NCBI RefSeq assembly: GCF_007989805.1
Contig: NZ_BJUB01000001.1
Coordinates: 558,001 to 622,000, forward strand
DNA length: 64,000 nt
Direction: 5' to 3'
Source: Cellulomonas xylanilytica
GTDB lineage: Bacteria; Actinomycetota; Actinomycetes; Actinomycetales; Cellulomonadaceae
Shown here: positions 34,333 to 43,983 of the stretch, one piece after another
Numbering within the stretch: position 1 is the stretch's first letter
Layout: the number at the start of each line of letters is the position of its first letter
The notes under the pieces: model-generated
The model's database searches: none
What the model was told of the DNA's origin: nothing
The model's input: only the letters and a program-made list of their open reading frames with translations
Made by a program: the position numbers and the translations under genes

Positions 34333-35271
34333 ATGCGACTGCTCTTCGCCGGAACTCCCGCGGCCGCGGTGCCGTCGCTCGAGGCGCTCCTCGCCTCCCG
34401 CCACGAGGTGGTGGCCGTGCTCACCCGGCCCGACGCCCGGTCGGGACGGGGGCGGTCCTCCGCGCCGAGCGAGGTCAAGGCCCGCGCCCTGGAGGCCGGG
34501 CTCGAGGTCCTGACGCCGCAGCGCCCGCGCGACGAGGACTTCCAGGCGCGGCTGGCGGAGCTCGCGGTCGACGCGGCTCCGGTCGTGGCCTACGGCGCCC
34601 TGATCCCTCCGGCGCTGCTGGACGTCCCGACCCACGGCTGGGTCAACCTGCACTTCTCGGTGCTGCCGGCGTGGCGTGGAGCCGCCCCCGTGCAGCACGC
34701 GATCATCGCCGGCGACGAGGTGTCCGGGGCGTCCACGTTCCGGCTCGAGGCGGGCCTGGACACGGGCCCGGTGTTCGGGTTCCTCACCGAGACGATCCGC
34801 GCGCGGGACACCGCGGGTGACCTGCTGGGGCGACTGGCGGTCGCCGGTGCCGGGCTGCTGGTGCAGACGCTCGACGCCCTCGAGGAGGGGATCCTCAGCC
34901 CGGTCGTGCAGTCCACCGACGGCGTGAGCCTCGCGCCGAAGCTCGAGGCCGAGGACGCGCGGGTGCGCTGGACCCACCCGGCGCACGCGGTCGACCGGCT
35001 CGTCCGGGGCTGCACCCCCGCACCCGGTGCCTGGACGACGCTGCCGGACGGGTCCCGCCTCGGCCTGGCACCCGTCGTCCCGGTCCCCGACGTCACCGAC
35101 CTGGCGCCGGGGAAGCTGCGGGCCGGCAAGAAGGAGGTGCTCGTCGGGACCGGCGGGCACGCGGTGCGGCTGACCGACGTGACCCCGCAGGGCAAGCGGG
35201 CGATGGCCGCGGCGGACTGGGTCCGGGGCGCCCGCCTCGATGCCGGCACGGTGCTGGGGAGCGCCGCGTGA
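34333..35271 (+). CDS. fmt: Methionyl-tRNA formyltransferase
   Basis: A 312-residue enzyme that formylates initiator Met-tRNA with 10-formyl-THF. The N-terminus is [18 protein letters not shown]. The catalytic Asn-His-Asp set is in [19 protein letters not shown] near residue 100 and DTGPVF near 140. The C-terminal OB-like tRNA-binding domain follows, with [13 protein letters not shown] near 225. TAGGAT at 34320-34325 lies seven bases before the ATG, giving a leaderless start that overlaps the end of the HAD gene. The stop overlaps rsmB (GTGA). Confidence 0.96.
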   Translation: MRLLFAGTPAAAVPSLEALLASRHEVVAVLTRPDARSGRGRSSAPSEVKARALEAGLEVLTPQRPRDEDFQARLAELAVDAAPVVAYGALIPPALLDVPTHGWVNLHFSVLPAWRGAAPVQHAIIAGDEVSGASTFRLEAGLDTGPVFGFLTETIRARDTAGDLLGRLAVAGAGLLVQTLDALEEGILSPVVQSTDGVSLAPKLEAEDARVRWTHPAHAVDRLVRGCTPAPGAWTTLPDGSRLGLAPVVPVPDVTDLAPGKLRAGKKEVLVGTGGHAVRLTDVTPQGKRAMAAADWVRGARLDAGTVLGSAA

Positions 35272-36776
35272 GCGCCGCCGACGACCGTCGCGACGCGAGC
35301 GGCCGCCAGCGCGGCGCCGCCCGGTCGCAGGGCCGGACGCAGCGGTCGGCCGCCGCACCGTCGCGGCGCCGCCGGGGGAGCGACCCCGCCCGTACCGCGG
35401 CCTACGACGTCCTGCGGTCGGTGGACGGCTCCGACGCGTACGCCAACCTGGTGCTCCCGCCCCTGCTGCGCGAGCGCCGGATCTCCGGCCGGGACGCCGC
35501 GTTCGCCACCGAGCTCGCCTACGGCACGCTGCGGCTGCGCGGCCGGTACGACGCGATCATCGCCCAGGCGGCGAACCGCGAGGTCGGCACGATCGACGCC
35601 CCGGCGCTCGACGTGCTGCGGCTCGGCGTCCACCAGCTGCTCGGCATGCGCGTCCCCGCGCACGCGGCCGTGTCCGAGACCGTGGGGCTGGCCCGCGAGC
35701 AGCTGGGTACCGGGCCGTCGCAGTTCGTCAACGCGGTGCTGCGGACGGTCGGGCGCGCCTCGTCGGAGGAGTGGCAGGACCGGATCGCCGCCGCCGCGGG
35801 CGACGACGAGCTGGGCCGCCTCGCGGTCGTGCAGAGCCACCCGCTGTGGGTCGTCCGAGCGCTGCGCGAGGCGCTCGTGGGCAACGGCCGGTCCGCCGAC
35901 GAGATCGAGGCGCTGCTCGCGGCGGACAACGAGGCTCCCCGGGTGACCGTGGTGGCGCGTCCGGGGCTGGTGGACCAGGAGCAGGTGGTCGAGGAGACCG
36001 AGGGGGCCGGCCTCGTCGGCGCGCTCGCGCGGACCGCGGTGGTCCTCACCGGCGGTGACCCCGCGGCGCTGCCGAGCGTCCGGGACGGTCGCGCCGGTGT
36101 CCAGGACGAGGGCAGCCAGCTCGTCGCGCTCGCGCTGACCGAGGCCCCGCTCGACGGTCCGGACGAGCGCTGGCTCGACCTGTGCGCGGGTCCCGGAGGC
36201 AAGGCCGCGCTGCTCGCCGCCGTCGCCGGCGAGCGAGGCGCGCGGATCGTCGCCAACGAGGTGCAGCCGCACCGGTCGCGGCTCGTCGAGCAGGCGCTGC
36301 GCGCGGTGCCCGCCGATGCGGTCGAGGACGTCCGGACGGGTGACGGACGCACGCTCGGTGCCGACGGGCCCGGCTCGTACGACCGCGTGATGGTCGACGC
36401 GCCCTGCACCGGCCTCGGAGCGCTGCGGCGTCGGCCGGAGGCCCGGTGGCGGCGGACGCCGGCCGACCTTGCGGCGCTCAGTGCGCTCCAGCGCGACCTC
36501 CTGGTCTCGGCGCTCCAGGCGGTACGCGTCGGCGGCGTGGTCGCCTACGTGACCTGTTCGCCCCACCTCGTCGAGACGCAGCTCGTGGTCAAGGACGCGC
36601 TGCGCGCCGCGGCCCGGACGGGCACCGACGTGGAGCGGCTCGACACGCCCGCGGTCGTACGTGGCATCGCGGCGGGTGGGGTCGACCTGGACGACGAGCG
36701 CACCGACGTGCAGCTGTGGCCGCACGTCCACGGCACGGACGCGATGCACCTGACGCTGCTGCGCCGCACCAGCTGA
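35268..36776 (+). CDS. rsmB: 16S rRNA m5C967 methyltransferase (RsmB/Sun family)
   Basis: A 502-residue protein. An Arg-rich unstructured head (about 1-45) precedes a NusB-like RNA-binding domain ([19 protein letters not shown] near 46), and a Rossmann methyltransferase domain follows. SAM motifs are [18 protein letters not shown] near 303 and [20 protein letters not shown] near 375. The catalytic cysteine is in [12 protein letters not shown] near 428. The target cytosine number is by homology. The fmt-rsmB-rpe order is typical of the phylum. Confidence 0.92.
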   Translation: MSAADDRRDASGRQRGAARSQGRTQRSAAAPSRRRRGSDPARTAAYDVLRSVDGSDAYANLVLPPLLRERRISGRDAAFATELAYGTLRLRGRYDAIIAQAANREVGTIDAPALDVLRLGVHQLLGMRVPAHAAVSETVGLAREQLGTGPSQFVNAVLRTVGRASSEEWQDRIAAAAGDDELGRLAVVQSHPLWVVRALREALVGNGRSADEIEALLAADNEAPRVTVVARPGLVDQEQVVEETEGAGLVGALARTAVVLTGGDPAALPSVRDGRAGVQDEGSQLVALALTEAPLDGPDERWLDLCAGPGGKAALLAAVAGERGARIVANEVQPHRSRLVEQALRAVPADAVEDVRTGDGRTLGADGPGSYDRVMVDAPCTGLGALRRRPEARWRRTPADLAALSALQRDLLVSALQAVRVGGVVAYVTCSPHLVETQLVVKDALRAAARTGTDVERLDTPAVVRGIAAGGVDLDDERTDVQLWPHVHGTDAMHLTLLRRTS

Positions 36777-36795
36777 GGAGCCCTAGGCTGGCCGC

Positions 36796-37467
36796 GTGCC
36801 TGCGCTGATCAACCCGAGCATCCTGTCCGCCGACTTCGTCAACCTCGAGCGCGACCTCCAGGCGATCGCCGCGGCCGACTTCGTGCACGTGGACGTCATG
36901 GACAACCACTTCGTGCCCAACCTCACGCTCGGCCTGCCGGTGGTGAAGCGGATCGCGGAGGTGTCGCCCGTCCCGCTGGACCTGCACCTGATGATCGAGG
37001 ACGCCGACCGCTGGGCGCCGGAGTACGCCGCGCTCGGGGCGGCCTCGGTGACGTTCCACGCGGAGGCCACCCAGGCGCCGGTCCGCCTGGCACGCGAGCT
37101 CCGCTCGCGTGGCGTGCGTGCGGGGATCGCGCTGCGGCCCGCGTCGCCGGTCGAGCCGCTGCTGGACCTGCTGCCGGAGTTCGACATGATCCTCGTGATG
37201 ACGGTCGAGCCCGGGTTCGGCGGCCAGTCGTTCATCGAGGGGATGCTGCCCAAGATCCGCCGGGCACGGCGGGCCATCGAGGAGTCCGGTGCCGACACCT
37301 GGATCCAGGTGGACGGGGGCGTCGCGCGGGACACGATCGGCCGGATCGCGCAGGCGGGGGCGAACGTCTTCGTCGCCGGCTCCGCCGTCTACGGGGCCGA
37401 AAGCATCGCGGACGAGATCGCCGCGCTGCGGGGCCTCGCCGACTCCGGGGCGGACGCGAACGCCTGA
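36796..37467 (+). CDS. rpe: Ribulose-phosphate 3-epimerase
   Basis: A 223-residue TIM barrel of the pentose phosphate pathway. [16 protein letters not shown] at the start, [19 protein letters not shown] near 32, [11 protein letters not shown] near 66, [20 protein letters not shown] near 135 and [11 protein letters not shown] near 172 carry the metal ligands and the two catalytic aspartates. TAGGCT at 36784-36789 is six bases before the GTG, so a leaderless transcript is likely. The rib leader starts soon after its stop. Confidence 0.97.
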   Translation: MPALINPSILSADFVNLERDLQAIAAADFVHVDVMDNHFVPNLTLGLPVVKRIAEVSPVPLDLHLMIEDADRWAPEYAALGAASVTFHAEATQAPVRLARELRSRGVRAGIALRPASPVEPLLDLLPEFDMILVMTVEPGFGGQSFIEGMLPKIRRARRAIEESGADTWIQVDGGVARDTIGRIAQAGANVFVAGSAVYGAESIADEIAALRGLADSGADANA

Positions 37468-37521
37468 CGGGCGGGAATGCCGTGTGTGGCATGATCGTTG
37501 GCGCAGTACGAACACATACAC

Positions 37522-37651
37522 GTGCTCCGGGGTCGGTGTAATTCCGAGCCGGCGGTGACAGTCCGCGACCCGCACGGTCCGCAAGGACCGGGCGGTTGAC
37601 CTGGTGGAACTCCGGGACCGACGGTGAAAGTCCGGATGGGAGGATCACGTG
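37522..37651 (+). promoter_or_regulatory. FMN riboswitch (RFN element) of the riboflavin operon
   Basis: The conserved RFN blocks are all present: CCGGGGTCGGTG near 37528, CCGGCGGTGACAGTCCGCGA near 37550, the variable hairpin GCACGGTCC/GGACCGGGC, GGTTGACCTGGTGGAACTCC near 37592, and ACCGACGGTGAAAGTCCGGA before GGGAG. CTCC near 37526 and GGAG near 37639 form the closing stem. It binds FMN and lies upstream of ribD. Confidence 0.95.
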
Positions 37652-37693
37652 GCGGCGCCTGTGCGCCGTGGCTACGGGACCCTTCCTGTTGCC

Positions 37694-37726
37694 CTCACCC
37701 CGGAGCCCCGCGCGTCCGGAGGTGAG
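37694..37726 (+). promoter_or_regulatory. Ribosome-site sequestering hairpin (riboswitch expression platform)
   Basis: CTCACC-CCGGA at 37694-37704 pairs with TCCGG-(A)-GGTGAG at 37715-37726, an 11-bp stem with one bulge. The 3' arm is the Shine-Dalgarno sequence GGAGGTGAG of ribD, which ends one base before the ATG. No U-run follows, so control is probably translational. Confidence 0.75.
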
Positions 37727-37727
37727 C

Positions 37728-38807
37728 ATGACCAGCATCGAGAGCGTCGTGCGTGCCGCCCCCGCAGAGCTCGACGCCATGCGCCACGCGCTGGAGATCG
37801 CCCGGCGTGGACCGGCGAAGGGCCCCAACCCCCGCGTGGGGTGCGTCCTGCTGAGCGCGGCGGGTGACGTCCTCGGCGAGGGCTGGCACCGGGGCGCCGG
37901 CACGCCGCACGCCGAGGTGGCCGCGCTGGCCGACGCTGCAGGGCGCGGGACGTCCACGCGTGGCGCGACGGCCGTCGTCACGCTCGAGCCGTGCAACCAC
38001 ACCGGCCGCACCGGCCCGTGCTCCGAGGCGCTCCTGGCTGCCGGGGTCGCGCGCGTCGTGGTGTCGGTCCCGGACCCGAACCCGGTCGCCGCCGGAGGAG
38101 CGCAGAGGCTGCGCAGCGCGGGGGTCGAGGTGGAGGTCGGTGCGCTGGCCGACGAGGGACGCGCCCTGCTGGGTGCCTGGCTGCCGTCGGTCGAGCGCGG
38201 CCGCCCGTTCGTCACGCTGAAGCTCGCCACCTCGCTGGACGGTCGCGTCGCGGCGGCCGACGGCTCCAGCCGGTGGATCACCTCGGAGGTCTCGCGGCAC
38301 CACGCGCACGACCTGCGCGCCGAGGTCGACGCCATCGTGGTCGGCACCGGCACCGCGCTCGTCGACGACCCCTCGCTGACCGCACGCAACGCCGCGGGGG
38401 AGCTGCAGCGCCAGCAGCCGCTGCGCGTCGTCGTGGGCCACCGGGACCTTCCGCCGCACGCCCGCCTGCACGGCCCTGGCGGCGAGCTGGTCCACGTGCG
38501 CACGCACGACCCGGCCCGCGTGCTGACCGAGCTCGCGGCGCGGGAGGTCCGGCACGTCCTCGTGGAGGGCGGACCCACGCTGGCCGCGGCGTTCCTGGCT
38601 GCCGGGCTGGTCGACGAGGTGCACGCCTACGTCGCGCCGGTCCTGCTCGGCGCCGGGCGCCCCGCCATGGCTGACCTCGGCGTCACGACCATCGGCGACG
38701 CCGTCCGCCTCACCACCCGGTCCGTCATCCCGCTCGGTCCCGACGTCCTCGTCGTCGCGACCCCTGATCGGCACATCGACCCGCACAGCACCACGGAGGA
38801 GCACTGA
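37728..38807 (+). CDS. ribD: Bifunctional diaminohydroxyphosphoribosylaminopyrimidine deaminase/reductase
   Basis: A 359-residue enzyme for steps two and three of riboflavin synthesis. The N-terminal deaminase has the zinc motifs [10 protein letters not shown] near residue 62 and [17 protein letters not shown] near 88. The C-terminal NADPH reductase starts around [18 protein letters not shown] near 163, with [20 protein letters not shown] and [18 protein letters not shown] 37728 is fixed by the strong GGAGGTGAG. An earlier in-frame codon at 37596 falls inside the riboswitch. Confidence 0.95.
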   Translation: MTSIESVVRAAPAELDAMRHALEIARRGPAKGPNPRVGCVLLSAAGDVLGEGWHRGAGTPHAEVAALADAAGRGTSTRGATAVVTLEPCNHTGRTGPCSEALLAAGVARVVVSVPDPNPVAAGGAQRLRSAGVEVEVGALADEGRALLGAWLPSVERGRPFVTLKLATSLDGRVAAADGSSRWITSEVSRHHAHDLRAEVDAIVVGTGTALVDDPSLTARNAAGELQRQQPLRVVVGHRDLPPHARLHGPGGELVHVRTHDPARVLTELAAREVRHVLVEGGPTLAAAFLAAGLVDEVHAYVAPVLLGAGRPAMADLGVTTIGDAVRLTTRSVIPLGPDVLVVATPDRHIDPHSTTEEH

Positions 38808-39418
38808 TGTTCACCGGAATCGTCGAGGAGATCGGCACCGTCGAGGCCATCGAGCACCGCGGGGAGGGGTTGGACGCGCGCCTGCAGGTCCGCGGGCCTC
38901 TCGTCGTGTCCGACGCCCGCCTGGGCGACTCGATCAGCGTCTCCGGCGTCTGCCTGACGGTCACCGAGCTCCCCGGCGACGGCACGTTCTCCGCCGACGT
39001 CATGCCCGAGACCCTGCGGCGCAGCGCGCTGGAGGACGTCGGGGTGACCAGCCCGGTCAACCTCGAGCGCGCGCTGCCGGTGGGCGGCCGGTATGGCGGG
39101 CACGTCGTGCAGGGGCACGTCGACGGGGTCGGCACGATCCTGTCCCGGTCGCCCGGACCGCGCTGGGACGACGTGGAGATCGGCCTCGCACCGGAGCTCG
39201 CCCGGTACGTGGCGGAGAAGGGGTCCATCGCCGTCTCCGGCATCTCCTTGACGGTCACGCACGTGACCGACGACTCGTTCGGCGTCTCGCTCATCCCCAC
39301 CACCCTCGAGGCGACGACCCTCGGCACGCTCGCTCCCGGAGCCCGGGTCAACCTGGAGGTCGACGTGCTGGCCAAGTACACCGAGCGGCTGCTCTCGACG
39401 GCGGGGGTGCTGCGGTGA
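38807..39418 (+). CDS. ribE: Riboflavin synthase alpha chain
   Basis: A 203-residue enzyme that dismutates two lumazines to riboflavin. It has two lumazine-binding beta-barrel repeats: [18 protein letters not shown] begins the first, and [17 protein letters not shown] near residue 100 begins the second. [16 protein letters not shown] and [15 protein letters not shown] are the paired internal motifs. The ATG overlaps the ribD stop by one base and the stop overlaps the GTG of ribBA. Confidence 0.96.
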   Translation: MFTGIVEEIGTVEAIEHRGEGLDARLQVRGPLVVSDARLGDSISVSGVCLTVTELPGDGTFSADVMPETLRRSALEDVGVTSPVNLERALPVGGRYGGHVVQGHVDGVGTILSRSPGPRWDDVEIGLAPELARYVAEKGSIAVSGISLTVTHVTDDSFGVSLIPTTLEATTLGTLAPGARVNLEVDVLAKYTERLLSTAGVLR

Positions 39419-40782
39419 CGGCCCCCGCAGGCGTGCGCCTCGGCACCGTCGAGGACGCCCTGGAGGCCCTGCGTGCCGGGCGCCCGGTGCTCGTCGCGGA
39501 CTCGCCGGACCGCGAGAACGAGGCCGACGTCATCCTCGCCGCGCAGTCGGCGACGCCCGAGTGGATCGCCTGGACCATCCGGCACTCGTCCGGGTACCTG
39601 TGCGCGCCGATGCCGGCCGCGCGGGCCGACGCGCTCGACCTGCCGCTGATGGTCCCGAGCAGCCAGGACCCGCGGCGGACCGCCTACACGGTCACGGTCG
39701 ACGCCGCGACGGGCGTGACGACGGGCATCTCCGCCTCCGACCGGGCGCGCACGCTCCGGGTCCTCGCGGATCCCGCGTCGGGCCGTGAGGACCTGATCCG
39801 TCCCGGGCACGTCCTGCCGCTGCGCGCCGTCCCCGGTGGCGTCCTGCACCGGGCGGGGCACACGGAGGCGGCCGTCGACCTGTGCCGGCTAGCCGGCCTG
39901 GAGCCGGTCGGTGCCATCGCCGAGCTGGTCAACGACGACGGGTCGATGACGCGGCTCGACGTGGCGTCGGCGCTGGCGGAGGCCGAGGGGCTCGTGCTCC
40001 TGACCATCGAGGACATCGTCGCGTGGCGCACCCGGCACGGCGACGACGTGACCGCGGAGGTCGCCGTCGCGGCGCCGCCGAAGGAGCGGGTGCACGCGAC
40101 GCACACCGCGTACCTGCCCACGAGGCACGGCGACTTCCGCATCCACGGCTTCCGCGACCTGCGCACGGGCGCGGAGCACGTCGCGCTCGTGCCGACGGCC
40201 GGCCTGGCCGAGGTGCCCGTCGTGCGCGTGCACTCCGAGTGCCTCACCGGCGACGCCTTCGGCTCGGCCCGCTGCGACTGCGGTCCCCAGCTCGACGCGG
40301 CCCTCGAGCTCGCCGCCGAGCAGGGCGGTGCCGTCGTCTACCTGCGCGGGCACGAGGGCCGCGGGATCGGCCTGCTGGCCAAGGTGGCGGCGTACGCGCT
40401 GCAGGACCAGGGTCGGGACACGGTCGAGGCCAACCTCGACCTCGGCTGGCCCGCGGACCGGCGCGAGTACGGCGCGGCCGCGGCCATCCTCACGGACCTG
40501 GGCGTGGAGCGGGTCAGCCTGCTGACCAACAACCCCGCGAAGGTGGCCGGGCTGCGGGCCCACGGCATCGACGTCGCGGAGATCCGCAGCCTCGAGGTCG
40601 GGCGCACGCCGCAGAACGAGGCGTACCTGCGGACCAAGGCCACGTCGATGGGGCACCTGCTCCACCTGACCCCGGGCACGGAGCGGGAGCCCATCCCGGT
40701 CTCGCCCGTGCACGCCACGCCGGCCACCCCCGGCGCCGACCACGACGACCACGCGTTCGAGAACCTGGAGGACCTGGCATGA
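39415..40782 (+). CDS. ribBA: Bifunctional DHBP synthase/GTP cyclohydrolase II
   Basis: A 455-residue fusion that supplies both starting blocks of riboflavin. The RibB half makes dihydroxybutanone phosphate from ribulose 5-phosphate: [16 protein letters not shown] near residue 29, then SGYLCAPMP and [10 protein letters not shown] with HTEAAVDL. The RibA half opens [23 protein letters not shown] near 276 holds the three zinc cysteines, and [12 protein letters not shown] near 308 the phosphate contacts. Both halves look complete, unlike relatives where one is inactive. Confidence 0.96.
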   Translation: MTAPAGVRLGTVEDALEALRAGRPVLVADSPDRENEADVILAAQSATPEWIAWTIRHSSGYLCAPMPAARADALDLPLMVPSSQDPRRTAYTVTVDAATGVTTGISASDRARTLRVLADPASGREDLIRPGHVLPLRAVPGGVLHRAGHTEAAVDLCRLAGLEPVGAIAELVNDDGSMTRLDVASALAEAEGLVLLTIEDIVAWRTRHGDDVTAEVAVAAPPKERVHATHTAYLPTRHGDFRIHGFRDLRTGAEHVALVPTAGLAEVPVVRVHSECLTGDAFGSARCDCGPQLDAALELAAEQGGAVVYLRGHEGRGIGLLAKVAAYALQDQGRDTVEANLDLGWPADRREYGAAAAILTDLGVERVSLLTNNPAKVAGLRAHGIDVAEIRSLEVGRTPQNEAYLRTKATSMGHLLHLTPGTEREPIPVSPVHATPATPGADHDDHAFENLEDLA

Positions 40783-41273
40783 GCGGTGCTGGAGCACCCA
40801 CCCTGACCGTCGACGGCACCGGCCTGAAGGTCGTCGTCGTCGCCGCGAGCTGGCACACCGTCGTCATGGACGGCCTGCTCGCCGGATCGCAGCGCGCTCT
40901 CGCCGCCGCGCACGTCGAGGACGTCACGATCGTGCGCGTCCCCGGCACGTTCGAGCTCCCTGTCGCGGCGCAGGTCGCTGCCGAGAGCGGTGCCGACGCG
41001 GTGGTCGCGCTCGGCGTCGTCATCCGCGGCGGCACCCCGCACTTCGAGTACGTGTGCCAGGGCGCCACCCTCGGCCTCACGGACGTGGGGATCCGTACGG
41101 GCGTGCCGGTCGGGTTCGGCGTCCTCACCTGCGACAACGAGGAGCAGGCGCTCGACCGCGCGGGCCTCGAGGGGTCGCACGAGGACAAGGGTGCCGAGGC
41201 GGCCGAGGCAGCGGTGGCGACCGTGGTCGCGCTGCGCGCACTGCGGTCCGCTCCGTCTAGAGTCTCCGCGTGA
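40779..41273 (+). CDS. ribH: 6,7-dimethyl-8-ribityllumazine synthase
   Basis: A 164-residue subunit of an icosahedral or pentameric enzyme that joins the pyrimidine and butanone blocks. [18 protein letters not shown] near residue 20, [13 protein letters not shown] near 50, and [19 protein letters not shown] near 80 with the catalytic His are clear. [16 protein letters not shown] near 114 completes the site. The ATG overlaps ribBA. TAGAGT inside the last codons (41258-41263) may start transcription of hisE. Confidence 0.96.
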   Translation: MSGAGAPTLTVDGTGLKVVVVAASWHTVVMDGLLAGSQRALAAAHVEDVTIVRVPGTFELPVAAQVAAESGADAVVALGVVIRGGTPHFEYVCQGATLGLTDVGIRTGVPVGFGVLTCDNEEQALDRAGLEGSHEDKGAEAAEAAVATVVALRALRSAPSRVSA

Positions 41274-41533
41274 AAACCTTCGACACCCTGTTCGCCGAGC
41301 TCTCCGAGAAGGCCGCGACCCGCCCGGCAGGCTCCGGCACGGTCGCGGAGCTGGACACCGGCGTGCACGGCATCGGCAAGAAGGTCGTCGAGGAGGCCGC
41401 CGAGGTCTGGATGGCCGCCGAGCACGAGTCCGACGAGCGGACGGCCGAGGAGATCTCCCAGCTCCTCTACCACCTGCAGGTGCTGATGATCGCCCGCGGG
41501 CTGACGCTCGCCGACGTCTACACCCACCTCTGA
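41270..41533 (+). CDS. hisE: Phosphoribosyl-ATP pyrophosphatase
   Basis: An 87-residue MazG-like enzyme for step two of histidine synthesis. [21 protein letters not shown] near residue 33 carries the acidic metal ligands, and [20 protein letters not shown] the last helix. The GTG overlaps the ribH stop (GTGA), and TAGAGT lies six bases before it. It can therefore be read through from the rib operon or started alone as a leaderless message. hisG follows after 11 bases. hisI is not here. Confidence 0.95.
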   Translation: MKTFDTLFAELSEKAATRPAGSGTVAELDTGVHGIGKKVVEEAAEVWMAAEHESDERTAEEISQLLYHLQVLMIARGLTLADVYTHL

Positions 41534-41544
41534 GGAGAACGACC

Positions 41545-42393
41545 GTGCTGAGGATCGCCGTCCCGAACAAGGGCTCCCTGTCGGAGCCCGCCGTCGAGAT
41601 GCTCAAGGAGGCCGGCTACCGGCAGCGCCGCGACTCGCGCGAGCTGGTGCTGCCCGACCCGGACAACGACGTCGAGTTCTTCTTCCTGCGGCCGCGCGAC
41701 ATCGCCGTGTACGTCGGCGCGGGGACCGTCGACGTGGGCATCACCGGCCGCGACCTGATGCTCGACTCGGAGTCCGCAGCCGTCGAGCACCTGCCGCTGG
41801 GGTTCGCCCGGTCCACCTTCCGGTTCGCCGGGACCGCGGGGGAGTGGACCGACGTGAAGCAGGTCGGCGGGCGCCGCGTCGCCACGTCGTACCCGGTGCT
41901 CGTGCGGGCCTACCTGCGCTCGCTCGGCATCGAGCCGGCGGGCGTCGTGCGCCTGGACGGTGCCGTCGAGTCCGCGATCAAGCTCGGCGTGGCCGACGTC
42001 ATCGCGGACGTCGTCGAGACCGGGACGACGCTGCGCGCGGCCGGTCTGGAGATCTTCGCCGACCCGATCCTGCGTTCCGAGGCCGTGCTGGTGCGGCGTG
42101 CCGACGGCGACGAGCCCGCGGGCCTCGACGTGCTCACGCGCCGGATCCAGGGCGTGCTGACCGCGCGCGAGTACGTGCTCATGGACTACGACGTGCCGCT
42201 CGACCTGGTCGACGCGGCCGTCGCGATCACCCCCGGCCTGGAGTCACCGACCGTCTCGCCGCTGCACAACCGCGACTGGGCGGCCGTGCGGGCGATGGTC
42301 CGGCGGGACCAGACCAACCGGGTCATGGACTCCCTGTACGACATCGGTGCGCGTGCGATCCTCGTGACGTCGATCCACGCGTGCCGGCTCTGA
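41545..42393 (+). CDS. hisG: ATP phosphoribosyltransferase (long form)
   Basis: A 282-residue first enzyme of histidine synthesis, of the long HisG type with a C-terminal regulatory domain that binds histidine. [20 protein letters not shown] at the start, [15 protein letters not shown] near 70, and the PRPP loop [20 protein letters not shown] near 150 are intact. The tail from about 210 on ([20 protein letters not shown]) is the feedback domain, so no separate hisZ is needed. GTG with GAGGAGA upstream. Confidence 0.96.
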   Translation: MLRIAVPNKGSLSEPAVEMLKEAGYRQRRDSRELVLPDPDNDVEFFFLRPRDIAVYVGAGTVDVGITGRDLMLDSESAAVEHLPLGFARSTFRFAGTAGEWTDVKQVGGRRVATSYPVLVRAYLRSLGIEPAGVVRLDGAVESAIKLGVADVIADVVETGTTLRAAGLEIFADPILRSEAVLVRRADGDEPAGLDVLTRRIQGVLTAREYVLMDYDVPLDLVDAAVAITPGLESPTVSPLHNRDWAAVRAMVRRDQTNRVMDSLYDIGARAILVTSIHACRL

Positions 42394-42404
42394 GGAGGGC
42401 GGCC

Positions 42405-42839
42405 GTGGACGAGCTCACGGCACCGTTCCGCCCGCGGTTCGCGCGGGTCGTCGCGCTCGGGCTGGCGGTTCTCGTCCTGGCGGCGACCGCGGCCATCATC
42501 CTGGCCATGTCCGAGCTCTCGACGGGCGACCGGATCGGCTTCGTGCTCGTGGGCGGTCTGATCGCCTGGTTCCTGTGGCGGCAGGCGTCGGTCGCGGCGG
42601 TGGTGCGCGACGACGGGCTGACGGTGCGGAACCTCGTCTTCACACGGCGGCTGGCGTGGGCAGAGATCGTGTCGGTGCGGTTCGGCTCCGGTCGGCCATG
42701 GGTCCAGCTCGACCTGTCCGACGGCGACACGCTCGCCGTCATGGGGATCCAGCGGGCGGACGGCGAGCGCGCCGACGCCGAGGCCCGCCGGCTGGCGACG
42801 CTCGTCGCGATGCACACCGCGACGCCCCGGGACGACTGA
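42405..42839 (+). CDS. PH-like domain membrane protein downstream of hisG
   Basis: A 144-residue protein with two N-terminal helices (VVALGLAVLVLAATAAIILAM and IGFVLVGGLIAWFLW, residues about 14-60). A short bacterial PH-like domain follows: VVRDDGLTVRNLVFTRRLAWAE, WVQLDLSDGDTLAVMGIQ. Actinobacteria often carry such a gene after hisG. GAGGAGGGC sits seven bases before the GTG 42405, and hisG ends 11 bases upstream, so it is the last gene of the rib-his unit. The function is unknown. Confidence 0.85.
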   Translation: MDELTAPFRPRFARVVALGLAVLVLAATAAIILAMSELSTGDRIGFVLVGGLIAWFLWRQASVAAVVRDDGLTVRNLVFTRRLAWAEIVSVRFGSGRPWVQLDLSDGDTLAVMGIQRADGERADAEARRLATLVAMHTATPRDD

Positions 42840-42842
42840 GGG

Positions 42843-43949
42843 CTACGGCCCGACCGCGTGGACGCCCGCCGCCGCGGCGGCCAGGAACGCCTCCGGGTCC
42901 TGGTCGAGCCCACGGCCCATGGTCGAGAGCCGGACCGGGGAACCGGCCAGTGCGCTGCGCAGGTCCGCTCCGGCCGGGACCTCCACGAGCCGGTGCCGCC
43001 GGGCGAGGGGCGCGGCCTGTTCACGGACGCGCACGCCGAGGTCGCCGTCGAGCAGCGGCACGACGACGTCCGCCGGGGCCAGCGCGACGCGGCCGTATGC
43101 GGTCAGCGAGTGGTGCGAGACGCCGAGATGGCGTTCGCGCTGGTCCGCCCCGGACACGCGCAGCGACGCGACGGGCCGACCGCCCAGCGCGCCGACGGCG
43201 TTCACGGCCTCCCCGGCGGCGACCCCCGAGAAGCCCCAGCGCGTCCCGGTGCCGAGGTTGCCCGGCCCTTGTGCCACGACGACGAGGTCCGCGCCGACCA
43301 CGTGCTTGGCGGCGAGCAGGCCGGTGTGCACCGTGACCGCCTCCAGGTCGCCACCGAACGACTGCCCGGTGGTGACGCAGGCCTCGATCCACCCGGCGGA
43401 GCGCAGCCCGGCGACCGTGCGCGAGAACCACGCGGGCAGGGCGCCGCCGTCGGTCATCACGTACGCGACGCGCGGCACAGGACGGCCCGCCCGGGCGGCG
43501 GCGAACCGGGCGCCGGCGACGATCGCGGGCAGGGCCGAGTGCAGGTCCGCGACGACGACGGGAAGCCCGGCGAGGTCCTCGGCGTCGCGCAGCAGCTCGT
43601 GGTGCGGCGACTCCTGGTCGTCGACCCCGAGGACCATCGCCTGCAGCGGGGTGTACCGCGCCTTGACCAGGTGACCCGGTCCGGCGGGCGGGTCGGCGGG
43701 CGTGCGGTCGGGCAGCGCGATGACGAGCGCGTACCCGCCGGTCCCCAGCCCGCGGGCGAGCGCCGAGACGTTGAGCAGCACCCGGTCGCCGATCTCCGGG
43801 CTCCCGACCAGCGCCGGGAACGCCAGCGCGCGGACCGTGTCACCGGCCGTCGCGGTGCCGACAGGAGCCTCCAGCTCGACCGTCACCTCGGCGGCCCCGG
43901 GCCACGTGGCCCCGAGCGACACCACGACACCCGCACGCCACGTGATCAC
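42843..43949 (-). CDS. DUF3866 family protein
   Basis: A 368-residue cytoplasmic protein of an actinobacterial family of unknown function. An N-terminal beta domain (VVVSLGATWPGAAEVTVELE) precedes an alpha/beta part with glycine-rich turns: LNVSALARGLGTGGYALVIALP near 62, YVMTDGGALPAWFSRTVAGL near 163, and VVAQGPGNLGTGTRWGFSG near 225. The GTG start has TAGCGT (complement of 43956-43961) six bases before it, so it is probably leaderless. It is divergent from pafB with 34 bases between the genes, and its stop is three bases from the end of the PH-like gene. Confidence 0.85.
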   Translation of the reverse strand: MITWRAGVVVSLGATWPGAAEVTVELEAPVGTATAGDTVRALAFPALVGSPEIGDRVLLNVSALARGLGTGGYALVIALPDRTPADPPAGPGHLVKARYTPLQAMVLGVDDQESPHHELLRDAEDLAGLPVVVADLHSALPAIVAGARFAAARAGRPVPRVAYVMTDGGALPAWFSRTVAGLRSAGWIEACVTTGQSFGGDLEAVTVHTGLLAAKHVVGADLVVVAQGPGNLGTGTRWGFSGVAAGEAVNAVGALGGRPVASLRVSGADQRERHLGVSHHSLTAYGRVALAPADVVVPLLDGDLGVRVREQAAPLARRHRLVEVPAGADLRSALAGSPVRLSTMGRGLDQDPEAFLAAAAAGVHAVGP

Positions 43950-43983
43950 GCGCCCACGCTACCGGCCACTACGGTGGTCCTCG

